The notes under the pieces are model-generated. The model was not told the origin of the DNA and did no database searches. It was given only the letters and a program-made list of their open reading frames with translations. Source: Halomonas getboli (GTDB lineage: Bacteria; Pseudomonadota; Gammaproteobacteria; Pseudomonadales; Halomonadaceae). From it: a stretch of 64,000 nt of DNA. The DNA lies in NCBI RefSeq assembly GCF_023094245.1, contig NZ_JALMEW010000006.1, forward strand, positions 124,001 to 188,000, read 5' to 3'. Below, one piece after another: positions 28,218-37,091 of this stretch (positions are counted from its first letter, which is position 1; the number at the start of each line of letters is the position of its first letter). Made by a program: the position numbers and the translations under genes.

Positions 28218-29515
28218 TGGCCGGCCATCCCTGGGTGCGGCGCGGCTACTCCGCCGCGCTGCTGACGCTCTCGCCGCTGGTCTGGCGGCGGGTGTGGAAG
28301 GAGAGCCTGCCCGGGCGCTCCCGTACCGAGCGGCTGGGGCGCATCGCCGCCTCGCCCGAGGGCGCGCACAGCCTGTGGCTGCACTGCGCCTCGGTGGGCG
28401 AGGTGCAGGCCGCCCGCCCGCTGATCGAGGCCCTGGCGCGTCGTCACCCCGACAGCCGCCTGGTGATCACCACCATGACCGCCACCGGCGCCGAGCGCGC
28501 CCATGCCGTTGCCGAACGCCTGCAGGGCGAGGGCGATGTGGCCGAAGTGAGTCATCACTTCGTGCCGCTGGACTTCCCCGGCGCCGCGCGGCGTTTCCTC
28601 GAGCGCCTGCGCCCCGATCTCGCCATCTTCTTCGAGACCGAACTGTGGCCCAACCTGCTGGCCGGCTGCGAGCGGCGGGGCATTCCGGTGGCGGTGGTCA
28701 ACGGCCGGCTCTCGCCGCGGGCCTTCCAGGGCTACCGTCGACTCGGGCGGCTGATGGCCGAGGCGCTGTCCCACGTCAGCTGGCTGGGGGCCAAGTCCGA
28801 GGCCGATGCCGAGCGCTTCCGGGCGCTGGGCATGGCGGCGGAGAAGACGGAGGTGACCGGTTCGCTGAAGTTCGATCTGGCCCGTGATGACAAGGCCTTC
28901 GAGGTGAGTGAGCGCTTGCGCGCCGGGGTCGGCAAGCGCCCGGTCTGGGTGGCGGGGTCGACCCACGAGGGCGAGGACGAGGCGCTGCTCGAGGCCCATG
29001 CGCGGCTGCGCGAGCGCTATCCCGAGGCGCTGCTGATCCTGGTGCCGCGCCATCCCCGGCGCTTCGAGGCGGCGGCCGAACTGTGCCGGGCCGAGGGCAT
29101 GATGGTGGCCCGGCGCTCGCGGGACGAGGCGGTGAGCGGCGAGACTGCGGTCTACCTGGGCGACACCATGGGCGAGCTGTCGGCGCTCTACGGCGCCGGC
29201 GACGCGGCCTTCGTCGGCGGCAGCCTGGTGCCGATCGGCGGCCACAACCTGCTGGAGCCGGCCGCCATGGGCGTACCGGTGCTGACCGGCCCCGAGCTCG
29301 CCAACTTCAGCGACGTGGCCGAGGCGCTGCGCGAGCGGGACGCGCTGGTGGAGGTCGGCGACGCCGCCACGCTCGCCGAGGCGCTCGTGCGCCTGCTCGG
29401 CGACGCGGCGGAGCGTGAACGCCTCGCCGCGGCCGGGCGGGCGGTGGTCGAGGCCAACCGCGGCGCCCTGAAGCGCACGCTGGAAGGCCTCGAACGCCTT
29501 CTTCAGACGAAGTAA
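28217..29515 (+). CDS. waaA: WaaA (KdtA), Kdo transferase
   Basis: 432 residues, GT30. An N-terminal hydrophobic anchor is followed by LWLHCASVGEVQAARPLI with the catalytic Glu, FFETELWPNLL, and VAGSTHEGEDEALL. FVGGSLVPIGGHNLLEPAA is the donor site. It transfers Kdo from CMP-Kdo to the lipid A precursor. Whether it adds one or two Kdo units cannot be read from the sequence, but an adjacent kdkA favours one. It is the last gene of the operon, with rpiA converging. Confidence 0.96.
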   Translation: MAGHPWVRRGYSAALLTLSPLVWRRVWKESLPGRSRTERLGRIAASPEGAHSLWLHCASVGEVQAARPLIEALARRHPDSRLVITTMTATGAERAHAVAERLQGEGDVAEVSHHFVPLDFPGAARRFLERLRPDLAIFFETELWPNLLAGCERRGIPVAVVNGRLSPRAFQGYRRLGRLMAEALSHVSWLGAKSEADAERFRALGMAAEKTEVTGSLKFDLARDDKAFEVSERLRAGVGKRPVWVAGSTHEGEDEALLEAHARLRERYPEALLILVPRHPRRFEAAAELCRAEGMMVARRSRDEAVSGETAVYLGDTMGELSALYGAGDAAFVGGSLVPIGGHNLLEPAAMGVPVLTGPELANFSDVAEALRERDALVEVGDAATLAEALVRLLGDAAERERLAAAGRAVVEANRGALKRTLEGLERLLQTK

Positions 29516-29528
29516 GCGCTCACTCCTT

Positions 29529-30206
29529 TCACGCTTCCGGCGTCAGGCGCTGGACGCCCTGGTCGGTGCCCAGCAGCAGCACGTCGGCGCCGCGGGCGGC
29601 GAACAGGCCGTTGGTGACCACGCCGACGATGGCGTTGAGCTTCGCTTCCATGGCCACCGGGTCGTCGATCATGAACTCATAGCAGTCGAGGATCTGGTTG
29701 CCGTTGTCGGTGACCACGCCCTGGCGGTAGACCGGGTCGGCGCCCAGCTTGACCAGCTCCCGGGCCACGTAGGAGCGCGCCATGGGAATCACCTCCACCG
29801 GCAGCGGGAAGTCGCCCAGCCGCTCCACCTTCTTGGAGCCGTCGGCGATGCACACGAAGCGCTGTGCACAGGCGGCAACGATCTTCTCCCGCGTCAGGGC
29901 CGCTCCGCCGCCCTTTATCATCTGCAAGTGAGCGTTCACTTCGTCCGCGCCGTCGACATAGACGGGGACGGTGCCCACCTCGTTGAGCTCGAAGACATCG
30001 ATGCCGTGGCTGCGCAGGCGCTCGGCGCTGGCCTCGGAACTGGCAACGGCGCCGCGGAAGTCGTCGCGTACGGCGGCCAGCTTGTCGATGAACCGATTGG
30101 CGGTGGAGCCGGTGCCGACGCCGATCACCACGTCACGCCCGAGATGGGGGCGGATCTCGTCGAGGGCGGCGGCCGCCACGGCGTCCTTGAGTTCGTCCTG
30201 GGTCAT
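29529..30206 (-). CDS. rpiA: Ribose-5-phosphate isomerase A
   Basis: 225 residues. [15 protein letters not shown] binds the phosphate, YVDGADEVN holds the catalytic-site aspartates, and [11 protein letters not shown] is the family signature. It interconverts ribose-5- and ribulose-5-phosphate in the pentose phosphate pathway. [11 protein letters not shown] is taken as the start. An upstream ATG adds 32 Pro/Ala-rich residues overlapping the ilvA promoter region. It is divergent from ilvA, as in many gammaproteobacteria. Confidence 0.96.
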   Translation of the reverse strand: MTQDELKDAVAAAALDEIRPHLGRDVVIGVGTGSTANRFIDKLAAVRDDFRGAVASSEASAERLRSHGIDVFELNEVGTVPVYVDGADEVNAHLQMIKGGGAALTREKIVAACAQRFVCIADGSKKVERLGDFPLPVEVIPMARSYVARELVKLGADPVYRQGVVTDNGNQILDCYEFMIDDPVAMEAKLNAIVGVVTNGLFAARGADVLLLGTDQGVQRLTPEA

Positions 30207-30361
30207 GGGGGGACTCGTCTGGCTGGAGGGTGGAAATGCCGCGCCATTATAGGCCATGGCGCCTCGCCGTGCTGGACGCCGTGCCGGCGCGAATGCTACC
30301 AATAGAGGTTCCCCTCGCGCCGCGTCATGCGGCCCCTCGCGCTACTTATCGGAATGTCAGG

Positions 30362-31876
30362 ATGCTCGAAGATACCGTCAAGAAGATTCTCCAGGCCCGG
30401 GTCTATGAAGCCGCCCGGGAAACGCCGATCTCATCGGCCCCCTTCCTGTCCCGCCGATTCGACAACCAGATTCTGATCAAGCGCGAGGATCTTCAGCCGG
30501 TCTACTCCTTCAAGATTCGCGGCGCCTACAACAAGATGGCGCAGCTCAGCGACGAGCAGAAGGCCAAGGGCGTGATCGCCGCCTCGGCGGGCAATCACGC
30601 CCAGGGGCTGGCCATGGCCGCGAAGCAGATGGGGGTGAAGGCGGTGATCGTGATGCCGCGCATCACCCCGGAGATCAAGGTCGCCGCGGTGCGCGCGCGG
30701 GGTGCCAGGGTGGTGCTCAAGGGCGACGCCTTCGCCGAGGCCGCGGCCCACGCCCAGGAGCTGATCGCCGAGCACGGCTATACCTATATCCCGCCGTTCG
30801 ACGACATCGACGTGATCGCCGGCCAGGGCACCGTGGCGGTGGAGATCCTGCGCCAGAACCCCGGTCGCCTCGACGCCATCTTCGTGCCGGTGGGCGGCGG
30901 CGGGCTGATCGCCGGTGTGGCCGCCTACGTGAAGTACCTGCGCCCGGAGATCAAGGTGATCGGCGTCGAGTCCGAGGACAGCGCCAGCCTCAAGGCGGCC
31001 CTGGACAGCGGTGAGCGCGTGGTGCTGGACCAGGTCGGCGTGTTCGCCGAGGGCGTGGCCGTGGCCCAGGTCGGCGAGGCGCCCTTCGCGGTGATGCGCG
31101 ACCTGGTGGACGATGTCATCACCGTCAACACCGACGAGATGTGCGCCGCGGTGAAGGACATCTTCGAGGACACCCGCGCGGTCTCCGAGACCTCCGGCGC
31201 CCTGTCGCTGGCCGGCCTCAAGAAGTACATCCAGCAGACCGGCGCCAGCGGCGAGACCCTGGTGTGCATCAACTCCGGCGCCAACACCAACTTCGATCGC
31301 CTGCAGCACATCGCCGAGCGCACCGAGCTGGGCGAGCAGCGCGAGGCGATCCTGGCGGTGACCATTCCCGAGCGGCCGGGCAGCTTCAAGAAGTTCTGCC
31401 GCACCATCGGCAAGCGCATGGTCACCGAGTTCAGCTATCGCTACGCCGATCCCGAGCAGGCGCACATCTTCGTCGGCGTGCAGGTCAAGCCGGGCGGCGA
31501 GGACCGCCAGGCGGTGATCGACCGGCTGCGCGAGGCCGACTATCCGGTGGAGGACCTCACCGACAACGAGCTGGCCAAGCTGCACCTGCGCCATCTGGGC
31601 GGCGGTCGTCCCCAGGAGCGCTTCGACGAGGAGGTCTATCGCTTCGAGTTCCCGGAGCGCCCCGGAGCGCTGATGAACTTCCTCACCCACCTGCCCCATG
31701 ACTGGAACATCTCACTGTTCCACTACCGCAATCACGGCGCCGCCTACGGTCGGGTGCTGGTCGGCATGCAGCTGCCGGAAGGCGATCGCGGCCACGTCGA
31801 GGAGCACTTCGACGAGATCGGCTATCGCTACTGGAAGGAGTCGGACAACCCCGCCTATCGCCTGTTCATGGCGTGA
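30362..31876 (+). CDS. ilvA: IlvA, biosynthetic threonine ammonia-lyase
   Basis: 504 residues. The PLP lysine is K51 in YSFKIRGAYNKM. SAGNHAQGLAMAA and the glycine-rich PVGGGGLIAGVA phosphate cup follow. Two C-terminal ACT-like regulatory domains (about residues 325-504, each opening with PERPG) mark the allosteric, isoleucine-inhibited biosynthetic form. It converts threonine to 2-oxobutanoate. The start MLEDTVKKIL has CAGG just upstream. The longer frame to 30230 overlaps rpiA's leader. Confidence 0.96.
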   Translation: MLEDTVKKILQARVYEAARETPISSAPFLSRRFDNQILIKREDLQPVYSFKIRGAYNKMAQLSDEQKAKGVIAASAGNHAQGLAMAAKQMGVKAVIVMPRITPEIKVAAVRARGARVVLKGDAFAEAAAHAQELIAEHGYTYIPPFDDIDVIAGQGTVAVEILRQNPGRLDAIFVPVGGGGLIAGVAAYVKYLRPEIKVIGVESEDSASLKAALDSGERVVLDQVGVFAEGVAVAQVGEAPFAVMRDLVDDVITVNTDEMCAAVKDIFEDTRAVSETSGALSLAGLKKYIQQTGASGETLVCINSGANTNFDRLQHIAERTELGEQREAILAVTIPERPGSFKKFCRTIGKRMVTEFSYRYADPEQAHIFVGVQVKPGGEDRQAVIDRLREADYPVEDLTDNELAKLHLRHLGGGRPQERFDEEVYRFEFPERPGALMNFLTHLPHDWNISLFHYRNHGAAYGRVLVGMQLPEGDRGHVEEHFDEIGYRYWKESDNPAYRLFMA

Positions 31877-31952
31877 CGTTCTCCGGTCGGCGTGAGTAAG
31901 CGGTCGCTTGCGCGCTAGGCTCTGCCATATCGACATTGTTTTCCTTCATTCT

Positions 31953-31978
31953 CCGGGTATGACGGTTGTCATGCCCGG
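31953..31978 (+). terminator. Hairpin after ilvA
   Basis: CCGGGTATGAC (31953-31963) pairs with GTCATGCCCGG (31968-31978) with one T-G wobble and a GGTT loop. No clear U-tract follows, so ilvA termination here is plausible but weakly supported. Confidence 0.4.
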
Positions 31979-32065
31979 GGGCTTCCGCTAGGCTGTGGCC
32001 TCGCTCGAGGCGCCCACTTCCTCATCGATGCGAAAGCCGTGAACAAACGGCGTTCGAGGAGGTAA

Positions 32066-32179
32066 ATGCGCCTTTTGCAGCGATCTCGACGTCGTATAGT
32101 CAATAGCCGTCAACGTCAGCCGATGTCCCGGGAGATCCCCCGGACGCGGCGCCGCCACATCCAAGGGAGTCGACGATGA
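32066..32179 (+). CDS. Possible 37-residue arginine-rich leader peptide
   Basis: ATG at 32066 follows AGGAGG (32057-32062) with only TAA between. The 37 codons contain about 13 arginines (for example RSRRRIV and RTRRRH) and no hydrophobic segment. The stop TGA (32177-32179) overlaps the ATG of the following membrane peptide as ATGA, the arrangement of translationally coupled genes. I recognise no family. It may instead be a chance frame in the leader of the membrane peptide mRNA, as the Shine-Dalgarno spacing is short. Confidence 0.3.
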   Translation: MRLLQRSRRRIVNSRQRQPMSREIPRTRRRHIQGSRR

Positions 32180-32271
32180 AGCGCAAGCCCGACCTGGTCA
32201 TGATCCTGGTACTGATCTTCGGGATCGGTGTCGTGGCCACCGGCTACGCCCAGGCGCTGGTCGGCCAGTAG
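32176..32271 (+). CDS. Small membrane peptide, 31 residues
   Basis: Sequence MKRKPDLVMILVLIFGIGVV, then ATGYAQALVGQ. A basic cytoplasmic end (KRK) and one hydrophobic helix (about residues 7-22) predict a single-pass inner-membrane peptide. AAGGGAG lies seven bases before the ATG, and a strong terminator follows the stop by 25 bases, so it is a complete transcription unit. Similar tiny MKRKPDL proteins are, to my knowledge, found in Pseudomonas and relatives without known function. It is too short to be called by length alone. Confidence 0.75.
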   Translation: MKRKPDLVMILVLIFGIGVVATGYAQALVGQ

Positions 32272-32296
32272 GCGCCGAGCGGAGCGATTCCCGAAA

Positions 32297-32333
32297 AAAA
32301 GCGGTCGATGCCACCAGGCATCGACCGCTTTTT
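32297..32333. terminator. Bidirectional terminator between the membrane peptide and fau
   Basis: AAAAGCGGTCGATGCC (32297-32312) pairs with GGCATCGACCGCTTTT (32317-32332), loop ACCA, with A-rich and T-rich flanks. It serves both the small + strand gene and fau on the minus strand. Confidence 0.9.
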
Positions 32334-32357
32334 CGTGGGCCGCGTTCCGGCCGGGCG

Positions 32358-32990
32358 TCAGGGGCGCACCACGCGCCGGTCGCTGACGATGGCATCGAGC
32401 GGTACGTCCCAGGGCGCCACCGGCAGGCGCTCGACGCGCTGGCAGTCGTGGGCCAGGCCGATCAGCCGCGGACGCGGCCCGCGGCCGCGGGTGAAGGCCA
32501 GGGTGCGGTCGTAGAAGCCGCCGCCCATGCCGATGCGCTGTCCGTCGTCGTCGAAGCCGACCAGCGGCATCAGGATCAGGTCCAGTGCCCAGGCCGGGGT
32601 GCGGCGGGCGCGATGGGCGCCGTGCCGGGTGCAGGGCTCGGGGATGCCGAAGCGGTTGGTCACCATCGGCGTACCGGTGTGGTAGTGCACGAACCACAGG
32701 GCGTTGTGGGAAAGCGGGCGCAGCACGGGCAGATGGACGCGGGCGCCGCGGCCGTTCAGCCAGGGCATCAGTCGGGTCGGGTCGATTTCGCCGTCATTGG
32801 GCAGGTAGAGGGCCACGCGTCGGGCGCGCTGCACTTCGGGAAGGCGCCGTAGCTGGTGGCATAGCCGCCGGGCGGCCTGGTCCTGCTCTTGCGCGCTCAG
32901 CCGGCGTCGGCGACGGCGAAGCTCGCGACGCAGGGCGCGTCGTTCGTCGTCACGCACGGGGCAGGCGGCGGTGTCGTGAAGATCGGTCAT
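32358..32990 (-). CDS. fau: 5-formyltetrahydrofolate cyclo-ligase
   Basis: 210 residues. The N-terminal half is unusually arginine-rich (RRELRRRRRRLS), and the family motifs VALYLPNDGEIDP, LILMPLVGFDDDGQRIGMGGGFYDR are intact. It converts 5-formyl-THF to 5,10-methenyl-THF with ATP. An ATG at 33021-33023 would place 11 codons inside the 6S RNA, so MTDLHDTAA at 32990 was chosen. zapA, 6S RNA and fau in this order are a conserved gammaproteobacterial cluster. Confidence 0.93.
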   Translation of the reverse strand: MTDLHDTAACPVRDDERRALRRELRRRRRRLSAQEQDQAARRLCHQLRRLPEVQRARRVALYLPNDGEIDPTRLMPWLNGRGARVHLPVLRPLSHNALWFVHYHTGTPMVTNRFGIPEPCTRHGAHRARRTPAWALDLILMPLVGFDDDGQRIGMGGGFYDRTLAFTRGRGPRPRLIGLAHDCQRVERLPVAPWDVPLDAIVSDRRVVRP

Positions 32991-33000
32991 GCAGAAAGGA

Positions 33001-33182
33001 GTTCCCCAGAGTGCCGCTGTCATTCTGGCCCTTGAACCCTGTGGTTCAAGGTGGGTGGCCGCAGCCGGACCGTCAGGCTTTCCGTCGCACGGACATGCAC
33101 ACGGGTCCGGACTAGCTGTTGGCCCCCTGGGTACTGCGCATAGGCTCGAGGGACTTAACGACTGGCGAACACCCCAGGGAAC
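33001..33182 (-). ncRNA. ssrS: 6S RNA
   Basis: About 182 bases between zapA and fau, the conserved ssrS position. The ends pair (GTTCCCTGGGGTGTTCGC at the 5' end with GCGGCACTCTGGGGAAC at the 3' end). The 3' half has the hallmark CACCTTGAACCACAGGGTTC hairpin, and the 5' half has AAGTCCCTCGAGCC as in E. coli (CAGUCCCCUGAGCC). 6S RNA mimics an open promoter and sequesters sigma-70 RNA polymerase in stationary phase. Exact ends are estimated from the closing stem. Confidence 0.92.
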
Positions 33183-33188
33183 GCTTCT

Positions 33189-33216
33189 ATCCTAGCAGAG
33201 CCAGGCCTGCGTCCAA
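33189..33216 (-). promoter_or_regulatory. Promoter of 6S RNA
   Basis: On the minus strand TTGGAC (33211-33216), a 16-base spacer and TAGGAT (33189-33194) lie 7 bases before the expected 6S RNA 5' end at about 33182. This is a good sigma-70 match. Confidence 0.75.
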
Positions 33217-33228
33217 AGGGAAGAATCC

Positions 33229-33528
33229 TCAGCGCGAGGGCGCGTCGGCCAGCGCCTTCTCCAGGCGCGCGCTGAGCTCGCCGAGGCTCTTCTCGCCGGC
33301 GCGGCGCTCCTCGAGGGTCTCGAGCAGCTCGTGGGTGATGTTCAGGGCCGCCATGATGGCGACTTTCTCCCGGTCGACCACCTTGCCCTGGGCGTGGATG
33401 CCCTGCATGGCGCGGTCCAGGTAGCGGGCGGCGCGCTCCAGCTTGTCCTGCTCGTCCGGCGGACAGGCGATGACGTACTGGCGCTCCAGCAGGGTGATCT
33501 CGGTGGTGGGCCGCGAGGCGTCGGTCAT
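33229..33528 (-). CDS. zapA: ZapA, cell division protein
   Basis: 99 residues. The N-terminal half has TEITLLERQYVIACPPDEQDKL, then LDRAMQGIHAQGKVVDREKVAIMAALN, and the C-terminal half (about 65-95) is a coiled coil ending LEKALAD. ZapA crosslinks FtsZ filaments in the Z-ring. It is divergent from ygfB, with a 150-base promoter interval that includes TATAAG at 33619-33624. Confidence 0.95.
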   Translation of the reverse strand: MTDASRPTTEITLLERQYVIACPPDEQDKLERAARYLDRAMQGIHAQGKVVDREKVAIMAALNITHELLETLEERRAGEKSLGELSARLEKALADAPSR

Positions 33529-33678
33529 GGGGGGCTCCGGCGGGCCCGGAGCGCGCGGGGTGCGGCGCCATGGGGGCCCGATGCGTTAACATCGTGGGGT
33601 ATACGTACGTCAAGTCACTATAAGAGAGCCGTTTGCGGCCGGTCAACGCGCCGCGCGGCCCTCGCACCGGATGGTCCC

Positions 33679-34266
33679 ATGTCTCTGATCAACGAACGTC
33701 AGGATTTCTCCGACATCGCCGACACCTTCCTGCTGCACGGCAGCATGCAGTCGCCGGCCTTTCTCGACGGGCGCCTGTGCGCCTCGCTGGCGCTGCACGA
33801 TCTCAGCGCCGAGGGATGGCTGGAGATCGTGTGCCAGAACCTGGGCGTCGAGCAGCCCCGCGACGAGCCGTCCGCCGAGCGCCTGCTGGGCTGGCGCCGC
33901 CAGACCGTGGAAGCGCTGTCGGCCAGCGAGATGAACTACGAGCCGCTGCTGCCCGACGACCTGTTCTCCCTGGCCGAGCGGGCCGAAGGCCTCAAGGACT
34001 GGACCCTGGGCTTCCTCGAGGTGATCGAGGACGCCGGCGACGCGCCGCGCAAGCAGTGGTCCGAGCCGCTGCGCGAGGCGGTCGACGATCTCAAGGGCCT
34101 GACCAACATCGAGACCGACCTCGATGACGACCCGGAGAACGAGAACGACCTCTTCGCCCTCACCGAGCACGCCCGCATGGCCGCCATGATGCTCTACACC
34201 GAGCAGCACCCCGGCCAGCCGCAGGTCGAGAAGGTCGACGACCCCGAGTCCTACACCAAGCACTGA
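33679..34266 (+). CDS. ygfB: YgfB/UPF0149 family protein
   Basis: 195 residues. The family pattern is clear: FLHG-type opening (TFLLHGSMQSPAFLDGRLCA), an acidic middle (LLPDDLFSLAERAEGLKDWTLGFL) and WSEPLREAVDDLKGL. In Pseudomonas aeruginosa YgfB has been linked to repression of ampDh3 and beta-lactam resistance. Here only its place ahead of pepP-ubiH-ubiI is seen, which is the standard order. The ATG at 33679 was preferred to ATG 33671, which is out of frame. Confidence 0.92.
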   Translation: MSLINERQDFSDIADTFLLHGSMQSPAFLDGRLCASLALHDLSAEGWLEIVCQNLGVEQPRDEPSAERLLGWRRQTVEALSASEMNYEPLLPDDLFSLAERAEGLKDWTLGFLEVIEDAGDAPRKQWSEPLREAVDDLKGLTNIETDLDDDPENENDLFALTEHARMAAMMLYTEQHPGQPQVEKVDDPESYTKH

Positions 34267-34348
34267 GCCGGTCCGGGCCGCCGGCCCGGCACCGTGTGAT
34301 GTCCGGCCCCGCCGCGTGGCGGGGCTCCCGCCTGCCCGAGGAGCTGCC

Positions 34349-35686
34349 ATGCCGCCCGAGATCCTGCCCCGCCCTGCCGCCATCGGCGCGGCCGAATTCC
34401 GCGAGCGCCGCCGCCGCCTGATGGCCTCGCTGCCCGACGATGCCGCCGTGCTGCTGCCCGGCGCCGCGCTGGTGACCCGCTCCGGTGACAGCGAATACGC
34501 CTTCCGTCAGGACAGCGACTTCCATTACCTGACCGGTTTCCCCGAGCCCGATGCCCTGCTCCTGCTGCTGCCCGGGCGGGAAGATGGCGAGAGCGTGCTG
34601 TTCTGCCAGGATCGCGACCCCGAGATGGAGGCCTGGACCGGGCGCCGGCTGGGCGCGGAAGGCGCCGAGCGCGTGCATGGCCTCGACCAGGCCTTCGGCA
34701 ATGCCGAGCGCGATGAAGCTCTCGCTGCGCTGCTCGACGGCCGCACCGCCCTCTACCTGCCGCTGGACGACAGCGAGGCGCTGCACCTGGCCGAGTCGAT
34801 CCGCGCCGAGCTGCAGGCCGGCGCCCGTCGTGGGGCGCGGCCGCCGCTGGCCTTCGCCGACGTGTCCGCGCGCCTCCACGAGCAGCGCCTGGTCAAGAGT
34901 CCGGCGGAGCTGGCGCTGATGCGCCATGCCGGCGCGGTCAGCGCGAAGGCCCACTGCCGGGCGATGAGCGCCTGTGTCCCCGGCCTCACCGAGTACCAGC
35001 TGCAGGCCGAGCTCGAGCATGAGTTCCTGTGGCAGGGCGGCAGCGGCCCGGCCTACGCCAGCATCGTCGCTGGCGGTGCCAATGCCCGTGTGCTGCACTA
35101 CATCGAGAACGCCGATGCGCTGCATGACGGCGATCTGGTGCTGATCGACGCCGGCGCCGAGTTCGACCTCTATGCCGGGGACATCACCCGTACCTTCCCG
35201 GTCGGCGGCCGCTTTGGCGAGGCGCAGCGCGCCCTCTACGAGGTGGTGCTCGGCGCCCAGCAGCGCGCCATCGAGGCGGTGCGCCCCGGCACCACCCTGA
35301 CCGCGATCCACCGCGGCGTGGTGCGTGACCTCACCCAGGGGCTGATCGAGCTCGGCCTGCTCGACGGCGAGCTGGAGGCTTGCCTGGAGCACGAGGCCTG
35401 GCGGCGCTTCTATCTCCACGCCACCTCCCACTGGCTGGGCCTCGATGTCCACGATGTCGGCCAGTATCGCCAGGACGGCGAGCCGCGCCCGCTGGTGCCG
35501 GGCATGGTGCTGACCATCGAGCCGGGGCTCTACGTGCCCGAGGATGACGACATTCCCGTCGCCTATCGTGGCATCGGTATCCGCATCGAGGACGATGTGG
35601 CGGTGACCGAGGCCGGGCACGAGGTGCTGACCGCCGGCGTGCCCAAGCGGGTGGCCGATATTGAGGCGCTGATGGTCAAGAAATGA
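34349..35686 (+). CDS. pepP: PepP, Xaa-Pro aminopeptidase
   Basis: 445 residues. The N-terminal creatinase-like domain has DSDFHYLTGFPEPDAL, and the C-terminal pita-bread domain carries the dinuclear metal ligands in LIDAGAEFDLYAGDITRTF, HATSHWLGLDVHD, TIEPGLY and GIRIEDD. It removes N-terminal residues preceding proline. GAGGAG precedes the ATG at 34349, while an upstream in-frame ATG (34316) has no comparable site. It is in the ygfB-pepP-ubiH-ubiI order. Confidence 0.96.
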   Translation: MPPEILPRPAAIGAAEFRERRRRLMASLPDDAAVLLPGAALVTRSGDSEYAFRQDSDFHYLTGFPEPDALLLLLPGREDGESVLFCQDRDPEMEAWTGRRLGAEGAERVHGLDQAFGNAERDEALAALLDGRTALYLPLDDSEALHLAESIRAELQAGARRGARPPLAFADVSARLHEQRLVKSPAELALMRHAGAVSAKAHCRAMSACVPGLTEYQLQAELEHEFLWQGGSGPAYASIVAGGANARVLHYIENADALHDGDLVLIDAGAEFDLYAGDITRTFPVGGRFGEAQRALYEVVLGAQQRAIEAVRPGTTLTAIHRGVVRDLTQGLIELGLLDGELEACLEHEAWRRFYLHATSHWLGLDVHDVGQYRQDGEPRPLVPGMVLTIEPGLYVPEDDDIPVAYRGIGIRIEDDVAVTEAGHEVLTAGVPKRVADIEALMVKK

Positions 35687-35709
35687 TCGTTAGCGGACTT
35701 CATAGCATC

Positions 35710-35735
35710 CGTTTTACGTAACTTACATTATGAAA
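35710..35735 (+). promoter_or_regulatory. AT-rich candidate promoter before ubiH
   Basis: TTTTACGTAACTTACATTAT lies in an otherwise GC-rich stretch 130 bases upstream of ubiH. CATTAT could be the -10. It includes the palindrome TTACGTAA (35714-35721), also present inside rlmJ. Confidence 0.35.
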
Positions 35736-35867
35736 TCTCGGTCGCGAACGGTGCCTCGGCCCCACACGCACAGCGCCGATAACGAGGGCCGTCAGGATGA
35801 GAGTCGTGAGTATGCGAGCCGTGATGACAGCCGTGAGGAACGCCATGAGGAAAGAGAGGAGCCGGCC

Positions 35868-37091
35868 ATGAGCGATCTGGGCGGGGGCGAGGCCCCGCGG
35901 CAGGTGGATATCGCCATCGTTGGCGGCGGCCTGGTGGGGGCCAGCCTGGGCTGTGCCCTGGCGCCGCTGATCGAGCGGCTGGGGCTGACGGTGGCGGTGA
36001 TCGAGGCCGCGCCCGTGACGGCGAATCTCGACGCGCCCTGGCAGCCGAGCTTCGATGCCCGGGCCAGCGCCATCGCCCAGGGCTCGGTGGCGCACTTCCG
36101 CACCCTGGGGCTGTGGGACGGCCTGGCCGAGCAGGCCTCGCCGATCCGCCGCATCCACGTCAGCGAGCAGGGCCGTCTGGGGGCGACCCGGCTGAACGCC
36201 GAGGAGCTCGGCAGCGAGGCCCTGGGGCAGGTGATTCCCAACGCCTGGCTGGGGCGCGTGCTGCATCGCCGCCTGGCCCAGCTGCCGCTGGACTGGCACT
36301 GCCCGGCCAGGGTCGAGGCGATCCGGCCCGTGGCCGGCGGCCACCGGCTGACGCTCTCCGACGGCGCCTGCCTGGAGGCGGGGCTGACGGTGCTGGCCGA
36401 CGGCGGGCGCTCGGGCCTCAAGGAGCGCCTCGGCATCGAGAGCCGAGAGCGGCCCTACGATCAGGTCGCGCTGATCGCCGGCATCGAGGTCGACCGGCCC
36501 CACGATGGCTGGGCCTACGAGCGCTTCACTGGCGACGGCCCGATCGCCCTGCTGCCGCTCAAGGGCCAGGCCATGGAACTGGTCTGGACCCATGAGGCGG
36601 GCCAGGAGACCGATCGCCTGGCCCTCTCCGACGGCGACTTCCTGGCTCAGCTGCAGCGCGCCTTCGGCGACCGCGCCGGGCGCTTCCGCCGGGTCGGCAA
36701 GCGCCACGCCTATCCGCTGTCGCTGGTCACGGCCCGGGAGACCACCCGGCCCGGACTGGCGGTGATGGGCAACGCGGCCCACTCGCTGCATCCGGTGGCC
36801 GGCCAGGGTTTCAACCTGGCGCTGCGCGGGGTGATGGACCTGGTGGCCGCCATCGAGGCCGGCGCCGCGCGCGGCGATGCCGCCGGCAGCGCCGCCACCC
36901 TGGGCGACTTCGAGGCCCGCCGCGGCGGTGACCGCCACGACGTGATCCGCTTCAGCGACGGCCTGATCCGGCTGTTCGGGCTCGACAGCACACTGCTATC
37001 CCATGCCCGGGCCGCCGGCCTGGTGGGGCTCAACCTGATGGGCCCGCTGCGCCGCACCCTGGCCCGCCGGGCCATGGGGGTGGAACGATGA
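35868..37091 (+). CDS. ubiH: UbiH, 2-polyprenyl-6-methoxyphenol hydroxylase
   Basis: 407 residues, class A flavin monooxygenase. IAIVGGGLVGASLGCAL binds FAD, and DARASAIAQGSVAHF and LAVMGNAAHSLHPVAGQGFNLALRG are the family's middle and second FAD motifs. It performs a ring hydroxylation in ubiquinone synthesis. MSDLGGGEAP was chosen because GAGAGGAGCC precedes it. The frame extends upstream through a highly charged run (ESREYASRDDSREERHEERE) that looks like untranslated, quasi-repetitive DNA. It overlaps the next hydroxylase gene by 4 bases. Confidence 0.93.
   Translation: MSDLGGGEAPRQVDIAIVGGGLVGASLGCALAPLIERLGLTVAVIEAAPVTANLDAPWQPSFDARASAIAQGSVAHFRTLGLWDGLAEQASPIRRIHVSEQGRLGATRLNAEELGSEALGQVIPNAWLGRVLHRRLAQLPLDWHCPARVEAIRPVAGGHRLTLSDGACLEAGLTVLADGGRSGLKERLGIESRERPYDQVALIAGIEVDRPHDGWAYERFTGDGPIALLPLKGQAMELVWTHEAGQETDRLALSDGDFLAQLQRAFGDRAGRFRRVGKRHAYPLSLVTARETTRPGLAVMGNAAHSLHPVAGQGFNLALRGVMDLVAAIEAGAARGDAAGSAATLGDFEARRGGDRHDVIRFSDGLIRLFGLDSTLLSHARAAGLVGLNLMGPLRRTLARRAMGVER

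Noticed and set aside
35745..35867. Charged N-terminal extension of UbiH (DESREYASRDDSREE).
   Set aside because: The run comes from quasi-repetitive DNA, has no counterpart in the family, and a good ribosome binding site lies just before ATG 35868.
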